DNA from: Mycobacterium marinum
Lineage (GTDB): Bacteria > Actinomycetota > Actinomycetes > Mycobacteriales > Mycobacteriaceae
Assembly (NCBI RefSeq): GCF_003391395.1
Contig: NZ_CP024190.1
Coordinates: forward strand, 5,394,001-5,458,000
Direction: 5' to 3'
DNA length: 64,000 bases
Shown here: positions 23,267 to 30,981 of the stretch, piece by piece
How positions within the stretch are numbered: the stretch's first letter is position 1
How the letters are laid out: every line of letters begins with the position of its first letter
The notes under the pieces: model-generated
The model's input: the letters and a program-made list of their open reading frames with translations, nothing else
Database searches by the model: none
Told to the model about the DNA's origin: nothing
Made by a program: the position numbers and the translations under genes

Positions 23267-25198
23267 CTAGACGCGCTTGGCCGCCCACTCGGCCTGCATG
23301 ACCAGCAGCGCCAATCGCTCTACCTCCGGGGTGTGGGGATCGAGTTCGCGGTAGCGCTGATAGATGTTGACCACGATCCGCTCGGAGTCCAGCCACGCCG
23401 CATAGTCTCCAAGCTCGACGGTCTCGATTGCCTCGGCGAGGGACAGACCCTTGCGGTAGGCAGCCTCGGCCTGTTCGTTGACATGCTCGAAATAGCCGCG
23501 GACGGCCCGGATTCCATCCGGGTCGGTGACTGGGCCATGGCCGGGGACCACGATGGGCACGTCCAGCGCGATCATCGCGTCGCAGGCCGCTATCCAGTTC
23601 GCGATCGGCCCGTTCCAGACGATCGGCGTGCAGCCGATGAACAGCAGATCCCCGGCGAACAGCACGCCGGCATCGGGCACATGCACCACCGAGTCCGCGG
23701 CGGTGTGCGCGGGACCGAGGTTGATCAGATCGACCCGCCTGCCACCAACATCGATCGTCAGCTCGTGGTCGAATGTCTGATCCGCGTTGCGCAGCCTTAT
23801 GCCGCTGAAATCGAAGTGCCCGAAGCGATCCCGCATGAATCTCGTCGCGACCGGCCCGAGGTCGATGGTCTGCATCGCCGTCAGCAAGGTGGGACCGGTG
23901 TCTTCGGCAATCTCCTCGGCGGTGCCTTTGGCCGCGATGATGCGCACCGAAGGGCTCAACAATTGGTTGCCATGGGTGTGGTCACCGTTGGAATGGGTGA
24001 GCAGCGCATCGGTGATGGGCGCCGCATCGGTGATCGGCCGCATCGCGTCCAGCATCTCGCGCGTGAGCGCCAGATCGAACAGCGTGTCGACCAACAGCGA
24101 GGCACCGTCTCCGGCGACCAGCCCGGCGTTGCTCCAGCCAAATCCGCCGTCCGGCAATGTCCACGCCCACACCCGATCGGCGACCTGGTGCAGCCCACGG
24201 GTGTAGGGCACCAGCGGCGGCGCCGGGTTGACCCGGGCGGCCTCGGGCGCTGCATCCGGATTGACGCGGGCAGCCAAAGGCTGCGGTGGCGGGGTCGTAC
24301 ATACCCGCTGCCGCGTCTGCCCCAACCCCTCGACCTCGAGGGTGACCACGTCGCCGTCACGTAGCCAGCCGGGAAACGAGTCGGGGTTGGTCAGGTGCTC
24401 GACGAGGGTGCAGGTGGGCACGGTGCCGGAGCCGATCACATCGCCCGGCGCCAGCATCACCCCGCGCGAGACATAGGAGATGACTTCCCCGAAGGTCCAA
24501 TCCATCGTCGCGGTGGATCCCGAGCCGATGACCGTGTCATTGACCAGCGCGCTCACCTGCAGACTCAGCTTCCCGTCGCGGCGATAGGCCTGCAGCTCAT
24601 CGGCGGTAACCAGATACGGGCCCAAGGTGACTCCGCTGTCTTTGCCCTTGGCCTGCCCGATGCGCAGCTGGCCTTCCAGTTGCTGCAAGTCACGTGCGGA
24701 CCAGTCGTTAAAGATCGTGTAGCCGATGATGGACTGCTCGGCCTGCTCGACGGACAGATCCTGGCCGCCGGTTCCGATCACCGCCGCGATCTCCAATTCG
24801 AAGTCCTGCCAGGCGCTTCCGGGGGCCATGGGCGCATCGTCGTAGGGCCCGAGCACGGTGGCCGGACAGGCAAAGTAGAACGCCGGGATGCGATACCAGG
24901 TATCCATCAGCACCCGGCCGCCTCCCACCGCTTCCTGACAGTTGCGCATGTGGTCCAAGAAGCACAGTGAGTCGCGGATCGATGGCGGGCGCGGTATCGG
25001 CGCCGCCAACGTCACCTCGTCGAGAGCCACCACCTCACTCGGTGAGCGCAAGACGTTTTCACCGGCTTCGCGTAATCCGTCGGCGCCGCGCTTGATCAAA
25101 TCGAGCAGGGCGACTCCCGGCGCCATGGCGTAGATCGAACCGTCGGACAACACCCCGACACGCTCACCGTCCGCACTTCGATACGTCACCCATTTCAT
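23267..25198 (-). CDS. fumarylacetoacetate hydrolase-like domain fused to metallo-beta-lactamase-like domain (Rv0939 type)
   Basis: 643 aa. Residues 1 to about 320 are an FAH-family domain (catechol-degradation hydrolase/isomerase fold): FELEIAAVIGTGG with metal-binding acidic residues, GYTIFNDWSARDLQ and the GDVIGSGTVPT loop. From about 330 a metallo-beta-lactamase-fold hydrolase starts; its metal motif reads THSNGDHTHGN, so the second His of HxHxDH is Asn. The ATG overlaps the ligD stop codon (ATGA), so it is translationally coupled to ligD, as in M. tuberculosis Rv0938-Rv0939. Why a degradative fusion enzyme is tied to end-joining is not known. Confidence 0.92.
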   Translation of the reverse strand: MKWVTYRSADGERVGVLSDGSIYAMAPGVALLDLIKRGADGLREAGENVLRSPSEVVALDEVTLAAPIPRPPSIRDSLCFLDHMRNCQEAVGGGRVLMDTWYRIPAFYFACPATVLGPYDDAPMAPGSAWQDFELEIAAVIGTGGQDLSVEQAEQSIIGYTIFNDWSARDLQQLEGQLRIGQAKGKDSGVTLGPYLVTADELQAYRRDGKLSLQVSALVNDTVIGSGSTATMDWTFGEVISYVSRGVMLAPGDVIGSGTVPTCTLVEHLTNPDSFPGWLRDGDVVTLEVEGLGQTRQRVCTTPPPQPLAARVNPDAAPEAARVNPAPPLVPYTRGLHQVADRVWAWTLPDGGFGWSNAGLVAGDGASLLVDTLFDLALTREMLDAMRPITDAAPITDALLTHSNGDHTHGNQLLSPSVRIIAAKGTAEEIAEDTGPTLLTAMQTIDLGPVATRFMRDRFGHFDFSGIRLRNADQTFDHELTIDVGGRRVDLINLGPAHTAADSVVHVPDAGVLFAGDLLFIGCTPIVWNGPIANWIAACDAMIALDVPIVVPGHGPVTDPDGIRAVRGYFEHVNEQAEAAYRKGLSLAEAIETVELGDYAAWLDSERIVVNIYQRYRELDPHTPEVERLALLVMQAEWAAKRV

Positions 25199-27507
25199 TC
25201 GCGCACCACCTCACTCGGGTTTTTGTCCGGGCGCAACCCACGCCAGCTGGATTGCCGCAATCGGTCATCGGGGGTCCACTCGCTATAGCGCACCTCCCCG
25301 ACCAGCGTCGGCGCGACGAACGTAACACCCTTGGCCTCGCGCGCCGGAAGCGCAGCGTCGAATGGGGATTCGTCGGTATGCAGCGGCGCCAGCGTCTTCT
25401 TGAGGTTAGCCAGGTCACGTTCGGTGAAGCCGGTTCCAACACGGCCGGCGAAGTGCAAACCGCTCGGGCCGGGAATGCCCATGAGCAACGATCCAATCCC
25501 GCTGCTGCGCCCACCCTCCCCAACTCGCCAACCGCCGATGACGACTTCCTGGGTGTTCCAGTGTTTGTCCTTGATCCACGCCGACGAGCGCCGCCCGGGT
25601 TGATAGCCGGAGTCGCGGCGCTTGGCAATGACTCCCTCCCAACCGCGCTTGTGCGAATAGGCCAGCGCCTCGGCGCCGTCACCGGGCAACAACTCCGGAA
25701 CGATCAGATTGCCCGCACTGCCCAGGGTTTCCAGTAGCTTGCGCCGGTCGCGGTATCTGGCCCGCAGTAGCGAGCGACCGTCCAGAAAGAGCAAGTCGAA
25801 CGCCCAGAACTCGATGCGGGTGGCGCGCACCCGGTTCTGCATCTCGTTGAAGCTGGGCACTCCGGAGGAGTCGAGGGCCACCAATTCACCGTCGAGCACC
25901 ACGTGGTGATCAGCGAGATCGGCGGCCAATGAACGTAATTGGGGGTATTCCGCGGTGACGTCACGTCCGCTGCGGGAGCGCAGTCGCAGCGCGCCATGGT
26001 CGGCTTCGACCAGCAGCCGGTAGCCGTCCCACTTGCCTTCGAACGCCCACTGACCCGACTCGAGACCTGCCACCGAACCGTGGGAGGTGAGCATGGGCGC
26101 GAGGGTGTCGAAATCGAAGACCGTCTGGTCCTTCATGCGATGCGCCAGCCATTGGTCCCCGTTGGTCTGAATCAGCGCGTACCGCCCCGAGATTCGACTG
26201 CCGTGCAGGTTGACAATCACCTCCCCCTTTTCCGAACCGTTTCTCGAGTCGTCGCGGAACTTCTCGGTGTCATAGGTGCCGGAATCCCAGATGATCACCT
26301 TGCCGGCGCCGTACTCCCCTTTCGGGATGTTGCCCTCGAACGTCGCGTATTCCAGCGGATGATCTTCGGTGTGCACGGCCAGGTGGTTCACCGACGTGGT
26401 TTCCGGCAGGTTTTTCGGCACCGCCCATGACACCAGTACCCCATCACGCTCCAGCCTGAAGTCGTAATGCAGACGGCGCGCGTGATGCTCTTGGATCACG
26501 AAGGTATTACCCTGCCCGACAACGGGTCTGGCTCGGGGCACGGGCTCCGGCGTTTTCGACGCGTTGCGCATGCTGCGATATTTGAGCAGCCGGTCGTCGC
26601 CGGGGAGGTCCGCGTCCAGCGCCGCAATCAGATCGCCATCGCGGGTGAGGCGGGCAAGCACCTCGTCGTAGGTCAGCTGGCGCAGCCCCGGGTCGTCGAG
26701 CTCCTCCCAGCTGCGTGGTGCGGCGACGGTCGGTTGTTCGCGCCCACGCAGCGAATACGGCGCGATGGTGGTCTTCGAACCGCTGTTTTGGCTCCAGTCC
26801 AGGAACACTTTCCCGGCCCGCAGACTCTTGGTCATGGTCGCGGTGACCAACGCCGGCATCACCGTTTCCAGTTGCTGCGCGACCCGTTTGGCCAACACCG
26901 TGGCGCCCTTGCTGCTCACCGGCTCGTCGAGCGGGGTGTAGAGGTGCAGGCCCTTGCTACCGCTGGTGAGCGGGAGGGTACTCAGGCCGATGTCGGCGAG
27001 CAGATCGCGCACCGCCCGCGCCACCTGCGCGAGTTGGGCCATCGTCACGCCCTCGCCCGGGTCCAGGTCGAACACCAATCGGGTGGCCGGCCCGGGCGTG
27101 AGGATTTCGCCTTTCGACGTCCACTCGGCAACGAACCGCCACTGCGGGACGTGCACCTCGAGGGCGGCCTGTTGTGCGATCCAGGCCAGGCCGGTGGGGC
27201 TGTCGATGATCGGATAGGTCGTCGTTCCCGACCGGTGCACCACGCTGGCACGCGGCAGCCAGTCCGGCGCCGACGACGCCAGCTGCTTTTCGAAAAAGGA
27301 CGCCTGATCGACGCCGTTGGGCCAGCGCTTGCGAGTCGCCGGGCGCCCGGCGATATGCGGGATCATCACCTCGGCGATGCCGGTGTAGTAACCGAAGACG
27401 TCAGACTTGGTGGTTCCGGTAGCCGGGTACAGCACCTTGTCCGCGTTGGTCAGCGTCACCTGCGGACCATTCGCCTGTCCAGGAGGCCAGGCCTGCGCCG
27501 AACCCAT
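25195..27507 (-). CDS. ligD: multifunctional NHEJ DNA ligase D
   Basis: 770 aa from ATG 27507. Domains run polymerase/primase (about 1-290, with LVFDLDPGEGV metal ligands and TSGSKGLHLY), 3'-phosphoesterase (about 300-450, QEHHARRLHYDFRLE and HTEDHPLEY) and ATP-dependent ligase (about 470-770, with nucleotidyl-acceptor Lys492 in EGKWDGYR). The order POL-PE-LIG is that of mycobacterial LigD. It seals double-strand breaks with Ku, encoded 1.1 kb away. The frame continues 99 codons upstream of 27507, but that segment has no LigD similarity and runs antisense through the divergent kinase gene. A TACGTT -10 ends 6 nt before the ATG, suggesting a leaderless mRNA. Confidence 0.97.
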   Translation of the reverse strand: MGSAQAWPPGQANGPQVTLTNADKVLYPATGTTKSDVFGYYTGIAEVMIPHIAGRPATRKRWPNGVDQASFFEKQLASSAPDWLPRASVVHRSGTTTYPIIDSPTGLAWIAQQAALEVHVPQWRFVAEWTSKGEILTPGPATRLVFDLDPGEGVTMAQLAQVARAVRDLLADIGLSTLPLTSGSKGLHLYTPLDEPVSSKGATVLAKRVAQQLETVMPALVTATMTKSLRAGKVFLDWSQNSGSKTTIAPYSLRGREQPTVAAPRSWEELDDPGLRQLTYDEVLARLTRDGDLIAALDADLPGDDRLLKYRSMRNASKTPEPVPRARPVVGQGNTFVIQEHHARRLHYDFRLERDGVLVSWAVPKNLPETTSVNHLAVHTEDHPLEYATFEGNIPKGEYGAGKVIIWDSGTYDTEKFRDDSRNGSEKGEVIVNLHGSRISGRYALIQTNGDQWLAHRMKDQTVFDFDTLAPMLTSHGSVAGLESGQWAFEGKWDGYRLLVEADHGALRLRSRSGRDVTAEYPQLRSLAADLADHHVVLDGELVALDSSGVPSFNEMQNRVRATRIEFWAFDLLFLDGRSLLRARYRDRRKLLETLGSAGNLIVPELLPGDGAEALAYSHKRGWEGVIAKRRDSGYQPGRRSSAWIKDKHWNTQEVVIGGWRVGEGGRSSGIGSLLMGIPGPSGLHFAGRVGTGFTERDLANLKKTLAPLHTDESPFDAALPAREAKGVTFVAPTLVGEVRYSEWTPDDRLRQSSWRGLRPDKNPSEVVRE

Positions 27508-27513
27508 ATGGCC

Positions 27514-27523
27514 AACGTAACCT
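27514..27523. promoter_or_regulatory. overlapping divergent -10 elements for ligD and the sugar kinase
   Basis: On the plus strand TAACCT (27518-27523) lies 6 nt before the kinase ATG at 27530. On the minus strand TACGTT (27519-27514) lies 6 nt before the ligD ATG at 27507. Both fit TANNNT with the spacing of leaderless transcripts, and the hexamers share 2 bp. If both are used, RNA polymerase could occupy only one at a time. Confidence 0.5.
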
Positions 27524-27529
27524 GTCGCC

Positions 27530-28441
27530 ATGGCACGTGGGCTGGTGATCGGTGAAGCCCTGATCGACATCGTCGATGGGCCGGACCCGGCCGAGTACGT
27601 CGGGGGCAGCCCCCTCAACGTCGCGGTCGGACTGGCCAGATTGGGCCGCGACGTCGATCTGCTGACCCACATCGGCCGCGACGCCCGCGGACGACGGATC
27701 GCCGAGTACATTGAATCCTCAGGTGTACAACTTGTTTCGGGAAGCCAGACGGCTGATCGGACGCCCACCGCGACGGCCAGGATCGGCCCCGACGGCTCGG
27801 CCACCTACGCGTTCGACCTGGAATGGCAGATACCCGACACACCCCCCGTGACGCCGCCGCTTCTTGTGCACACCGGTTCCATCGCCGCCGCGCGGGAACC
27901 AGGATGCTTGGCGGTCGCGGCGCTGCTCGACGCCTATCGGGCCGCGGCCACGGTGAGCTTCGATCCCAATGTGCGTCCGTCGCTGAGCGCCGACCCGGAC
28001 CTGACTCGGGAACGCATCCAACGCCTCGTCGAGCGCAGCGACATCATCAAGGCCAGTGCCGAAGACTTGCACTGGATCGACCCCACCCAGCCTCCGGAGC
28101 AGACCGCGCGGGCCTGGCTGGCCTGCGGCCCGGCGATTGTCGCGCTGACGTTGGGCGATCAGGGCGCAGTGGCGTTCTGCGCGGCCGGCCCGGCAAGTGT
28201 GCCCGCCCAGCCGGTTCGCGTGGTCGATACCGTCGGCGCCGGAGACGCGTTCATGGCCGGGCTGCTCGACACGCTGTGGGAGCAGGGATTGTTAGGTGCC
28301 GACCGGCGCACCGAGTTGCGCAAGATCGGGGTGTCGGCGCTGACCTCTGCGCTCGAAGTCGCGGCCCTGACCTCGGCGTTGACCGTTGCCCGTGCCGGCG
28401 CCGACCTGCCCTATCGGGCCGACCTGCGGCAGTCGCGATGA
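27530..28441 (+). CDS. PfkB-family carbohydrate kinase (fructokinase-like)
   Basis: 303 aa. Ribokinase/PfkB fold with an N-terminal GEALIDIVD and GGSPLNVAVGLARLG (PfkB signature 1 region), the mid-protein VSFDPNVRPSL and the C-terminal signature DTVGAGDAFMAGLL with the catalytic Asp in GAGD. Such kinases phosphorylate fructose or related sugars with ATP. The start is only 22 nt from the ligD start on the other strand, with no ribosome-binding site but a TAACCT -10, so a leaderless transcript is likely. I do not recall a gene of this kind between ligD and mku in M. tuberculosis, so it appears to be an insertion that splits the NHEJ pair, or an ancestral gene lost there. Confidence 0.9.
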   Translation: MARGLVIGEALIDIVDGPDPAEYVGGSPLNVAVGLARLGRDVDLLTHIGRDARGRRIAEYIESSGVQLVSGSQTADRTPTATARIGPDGSATYAFDLEWQIPDTPPVTPPLLVHTGSIAAAREPGCLAVAALLDAYRAAATVSFDPNVRPSLSADPDLTRERIQRLVERSDIIKASAEDLHWIDPTQPPEQTARAWLACGPAIVALTLGDQGAVAFCAAGPASVPAQPVRVVDTVGAGDAFMAGLLDTLWEQGLLGADRRTELRKIGVSALTSALEVAALTSALTVARAGADLPYRADLRQSR

Positions 28442-28467
28442 CCACCGCACGCCCGCAATCGGGCCCG

Positions 28468-28527
28468 GCGAGGGTGCACGAAATGCCGCGTGATGCGGCG
28501 TGTCGCCGTGCCGACACGCACGCTCGC
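28468..28527. repeat. REP-like intergenic repeat copy 2 with nested hairpins
   Basis: Outer arms GCGAGGGTGC (28468-28477) and GCACGCTCGC (28518-28527) pair with one mismatch. Inside, GCGTGTCG (28498-28505) pairs perfectly with CGACACGC (28512-28519), and GCCGC-GTGAT-GCGGC forms a small stem. The right half (GGCGTGTCG...CACGCACGCTCGCG) is shared with 7385-7448. It lies between the kinase stop and mku. Confidence 0.55.
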
Positions 28528-28600
28528 GAGCTGACCGGGGCTGGGGCAGGCAGCAGGACTCCGGTGCCGCGGCGCACTGTTAACCGACCCGGGTTCTGGG

Positions 28601-28606
28601 CATACT
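28601..28606 (+). promoter_or_regulatory. probable -10 element of mku
   Basis: CATACT ends 6 nt before the mku ATG at 28613, the same -10-to-ATG spacing as the two leaderless promoters at 27.5 kb. There is no ribosome-binding site upstream, which also favours a leaderless transcript. Confidence 0.4.
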
Positions 28607-28612
28607 GACTCC

Positions 28613-29488
28613 ATGCGCTCCATCTGGAAGGGTTCAATCGCTTTCGGGCTGGTGAATGTGCCGGTCAAGGTGTACAGCGCCACTCAGGACCACGACATCA
28701 AGTTCCATCAGGTGCACGCCAAGGACAACGGACGCATCCGGTACAAGCGGGTATGCGAAGTCTGTGGCGAGGTGGTCGAATACTCCGACCTGGCCCGCGC
28801 CTTCGAATCCGACGATGGCCAGATGGTGATCATCAACGACGACGACCTCGCCACGTTGCCCGAAGATCACAGCCGCGAAATCGAGGTGCTGGAATTCGTC
28901 CCAGCCGAAGAAGTCGATCCGATGATGATTGACCGCAGCTACTTCCTGGAGCCCGACTCGAAGTCCTCTAAATCGTATGTGCTGCTGGCCAAGACGCTCG
29001 CCGAGACGGAGCGGATGGCGATCGTGCATTTCACGCTGCGCAGCAAGACGCGGCTGGCGGCGTTGCGGGTCAAGGACTTCGGCAAGCGCGAGGTCATGGT
29101 GGTGCATACCCTGTTGTGGCCAGACGAGATCCGCGACCCGGATTTCCCGGTGCTGGACAAGGAGGTGGAGATCAAACCCGCAGAGCTCAAGATGGCCGGC
29201 CAAGTGGTGGAGTCGATGGCAGACGACTTCAACCCGGACCGCTACCGCGACACCTATCAGGAGCAACTGCAGGAGCTGATCGACGCCAAACTCGAAGGCG
29301 GGGAAGCATTTACCGCCGAAGAACAACCCGCAGAGCTGGACGAGACCGAAGATGTCTCCGACCTGCTGGCCAAGCTGGAGGCGAGCGTGAAAGCGCGTTC
29401 GGGCGACGGGAAGTCAGCGGCGAAGAAGAGCACCGCCGAAAAGGCGCCGGCCAAGAAGGCCCGGGCCAAACAAGCTGCCAAGTCCTGA
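28613..29488 (+). CDS. mku: NHEJ protein Ku
   Basis: 291 aa. Bacterial Ku binds double-strand DNA ends as a homodimer and recruits LigD. The N-terminus MRSIWKGSIAFGLVNVPVKVYSAT, the RYKRVCEVCGEVVEYSDLARAFE segment and the EFVPAEEVDPMMIDRSYFLEP block are diagnostic of the family. After the core, residues about 250-291 form a Lys/Ala-rich tail (AAKKSTAEKAPAKKARAKQ), slightly longer than in the 273-aa M. tuberculosis protein; such tails bind DNA and modulate end threading. Homologue of Rv0937c. The next gene, pstS2, starts after only 54 nt. Confidence 0.97.
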   Translation: MRSIWKGSIAFGLVNVPVKVYSATQDHDIKFHQVHAKDNGRIRYKRVCEVCGEVVEYSDLARAFESDDGQMVIINDDDLATLPEDHSREIEVLEFVPAEEVDPMMIDRSYFLEPDSKSSKSYVLLAKTLAETERMAIVHFTLRSKTRLAALRVKDFGKREVMVVHTLLWPDEIRDPDFPVLDKEVEIKPAELKMAGQVVESMADDFNPDRYRDTYQEQLQELIDAKLEGGEAFTAEEQPAELDETEDVSDLLAKLEASVKARSGDGKSAAKKSTAEKAPAKKARAKQAAKS

Positions 29489-29542
29489 CCAGCGCCCGAC
29501 TTGTTCACATATGCTCGTCGTGCCGCCGAGAGGAGTTTTTGC

Positions 29543-30661
29543 GTGAAGTCCAACCGATCTGGCGTCGTGCTCAGCCTGCTACTCGCCAGCACATTGGCGT
29601 TGTCGGCATGCGGAGGCCATTCCAGCAATACCTCGTCGTCGGCCGGATCCAGCACGCCATTGGTGCCGGTGGATTGCGGCGGTAAGAAGAAGCTTCTGGC
29701 CGCGGGCTCCACCGCACAAAAGAATGCGATGGAACAGTTCGTCTACGCCTACATCCATGCCTGCCCGGGCCACACGCTGGACTACAACGCAAATGGATCC
29801 GGCGCCGGAATGAAGCTGTTCCTGGGAAATCAGACCGACTTCGCGGGGTCGGACACGCCGATGAACCCGGCGAAGAACGAGCCCCAGAAGGCCTCCGAGC
29901 GTTGCGGATCGGAAGCCTGGGACCTGCCGGTCGTGTTCGGTCCGATTGCGGTCACCTACAACCTCAAAGGCGTGAGCGCACTGAGCCTGGACGGCCCGAC
30001 GCTGGCCAAGATCTTCAACGGCACCATCGCCAAGTGGGACGATCCGGCGATCAAGGCGCTCAACACCAGCATCAACCTGCCGCCGACGCCCATCCACGTG
30101 GTCTTTCGCAGCGACCAGTCCGGAACCACGGCCAACTTCCAGCAGTATCTCGACGCGGCGTCGGACGGAGCGTGGGGCAAGGGGGCCGGCCAGACCTTCA
30201 ACGGTGGCGTCGGCGAGGGTGCTGCCGGCAATGACGGCACGTCGCAGGCGCTGAAGCGAACCGACGGATCGATCACCTACAACGAATGGTCGTACGCGGT
30301 GGGCCATCAATTGAACATGGCCCAGATCATCACGTCAGCGGGCCCGGAGCCGGTGACCATCACCGCCGAGTCGGTGGGCAAGACGATCGCCGGAGCCACC
30401 TTCAAGGGGAAGGGCAACGACCTGGTGGTGGACACCTCGTCGTTCTACCGGCCCACCCAGGACGGCGCCTATCCGATAGTGCTGGTGACCTACGAGATCG
30501 TCTGCTCGAAGTACCCGGACGCGCCGACCGGCACCGCCGTTAAAGCCTTCATGCAAGCGACAATTGGTGACGGCCAGGTTGGTTTGGATGAGTACGGATA
30601 CATCCCGCTTCCGGAGTCGTTTCGCTCGAAATTGATCCCGGTGGTCAACGCCATCGCGTAA
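29543..30661 (+). CDS. pstS2: phosphate-binding lipoprotein PstS2
   Basis: 372 aa from GTG 29543 with GAGAGGAG upstream. Lipoprotein signal (VVLSLLLASTLALSAC) with the lipobox Cys, then a Ser/Thr-rich linker and the periplasmic phosphate-binding fold: AAGSTAQKNAMEQF, ANGSGAGMKLFLGNQTDFAGSDTPM, VVFRSDQSGTTANFQQYL and GNDGTSQALK supply phosphate-coordinating Ser, Asp, Arg and Thr residues. It captures inorganic phosphate for the Pst ABC importer. In M. tuberculosis four genes (pstB, pstS1, pstC1, pstA2) lie between mku and pstS2; here there is just 54 nt. Followed by pknD on the same strand. Confidence 0.93.
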   Translation: MKSNRSGVVLSLLLASTLALSACGGHSSNTSSSAGSSTPLVPVDCGGKKKLLAAGSTAQKNAMEQFVYAYIHACPGHTLDYNANGSGAGMKLFLGNQTDFAGSDTPMNPAKNEPQKASERCGSEAWDLPVVFGPIAVTYNLKGVSALSLDGPTLAKIFNGTIAKWDDPAIKALNTSINLPPTPIHVVFRSDQSGTTANFQQYLDAASDGAWGKGAGQTFNGGVGEGAAGNDGTSQALKRTDGSITYNEWSYAVGHQLNMAQIITSAGPEPVTITAESVGKTIAGATFKGKGNDLVVDTSSFYRPTQDGAYPIVLVTYEIVCSKYPDAPTGTAVKAFMQATIGDGQVGLDEYGYIPLPESFRSKLIPVVNAIA

Positions 30662-30981
30662 CCGTCTCCGGCGCCGCGGACCATTCGAATCCTCAAGAGT
30701 CCGATCTAGTTTCACCGGCCTCAGCGCTACTGGCTCAGCCCCCTTCGGGCCGTTTCGGGCCCGTTGCGGGGCTCTCTCGCGCACGAATCGGTCCGCTCAC
30801 ATCTTCGTCTCAGGATACAGAAATCGCTGTGAGTAACCGGTTTTTGTTGTCTGCTCACTCTCCGACGATTTACCGTGTGTTAACCACCGGTTTCGGCGCA
30901 CCAGCATCACGGGCGTCGGTAGCGTGAATATGTAGGGTCGGCCCCGGTGGAATGGGCGCCCACGCGAAGGGAGCGTTGACC
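30662..30981 (+). promoter_or_regulatory. 320-nt intergenic region upstream of pknD
   Basis: No gene is supported here. Two similar segments, GAGTAACCGGTTTTTG (from 30832) and GTTAACCACCGGTTTC (from 30877), are AT-rich patches that could hold regulatory sites. A TAGGGT hexamer (30933-30938) is a possible -10 for pknD. No clear Pho/RegX3 box could be assigned by eye. Confidence 0.35.

Noticed and set aside
27508..27804. 99-codon N-terminal extension of LigD
   Set aside because: No LigD similarity, antisense to the kinase gene; homologues start at the MGSA site.
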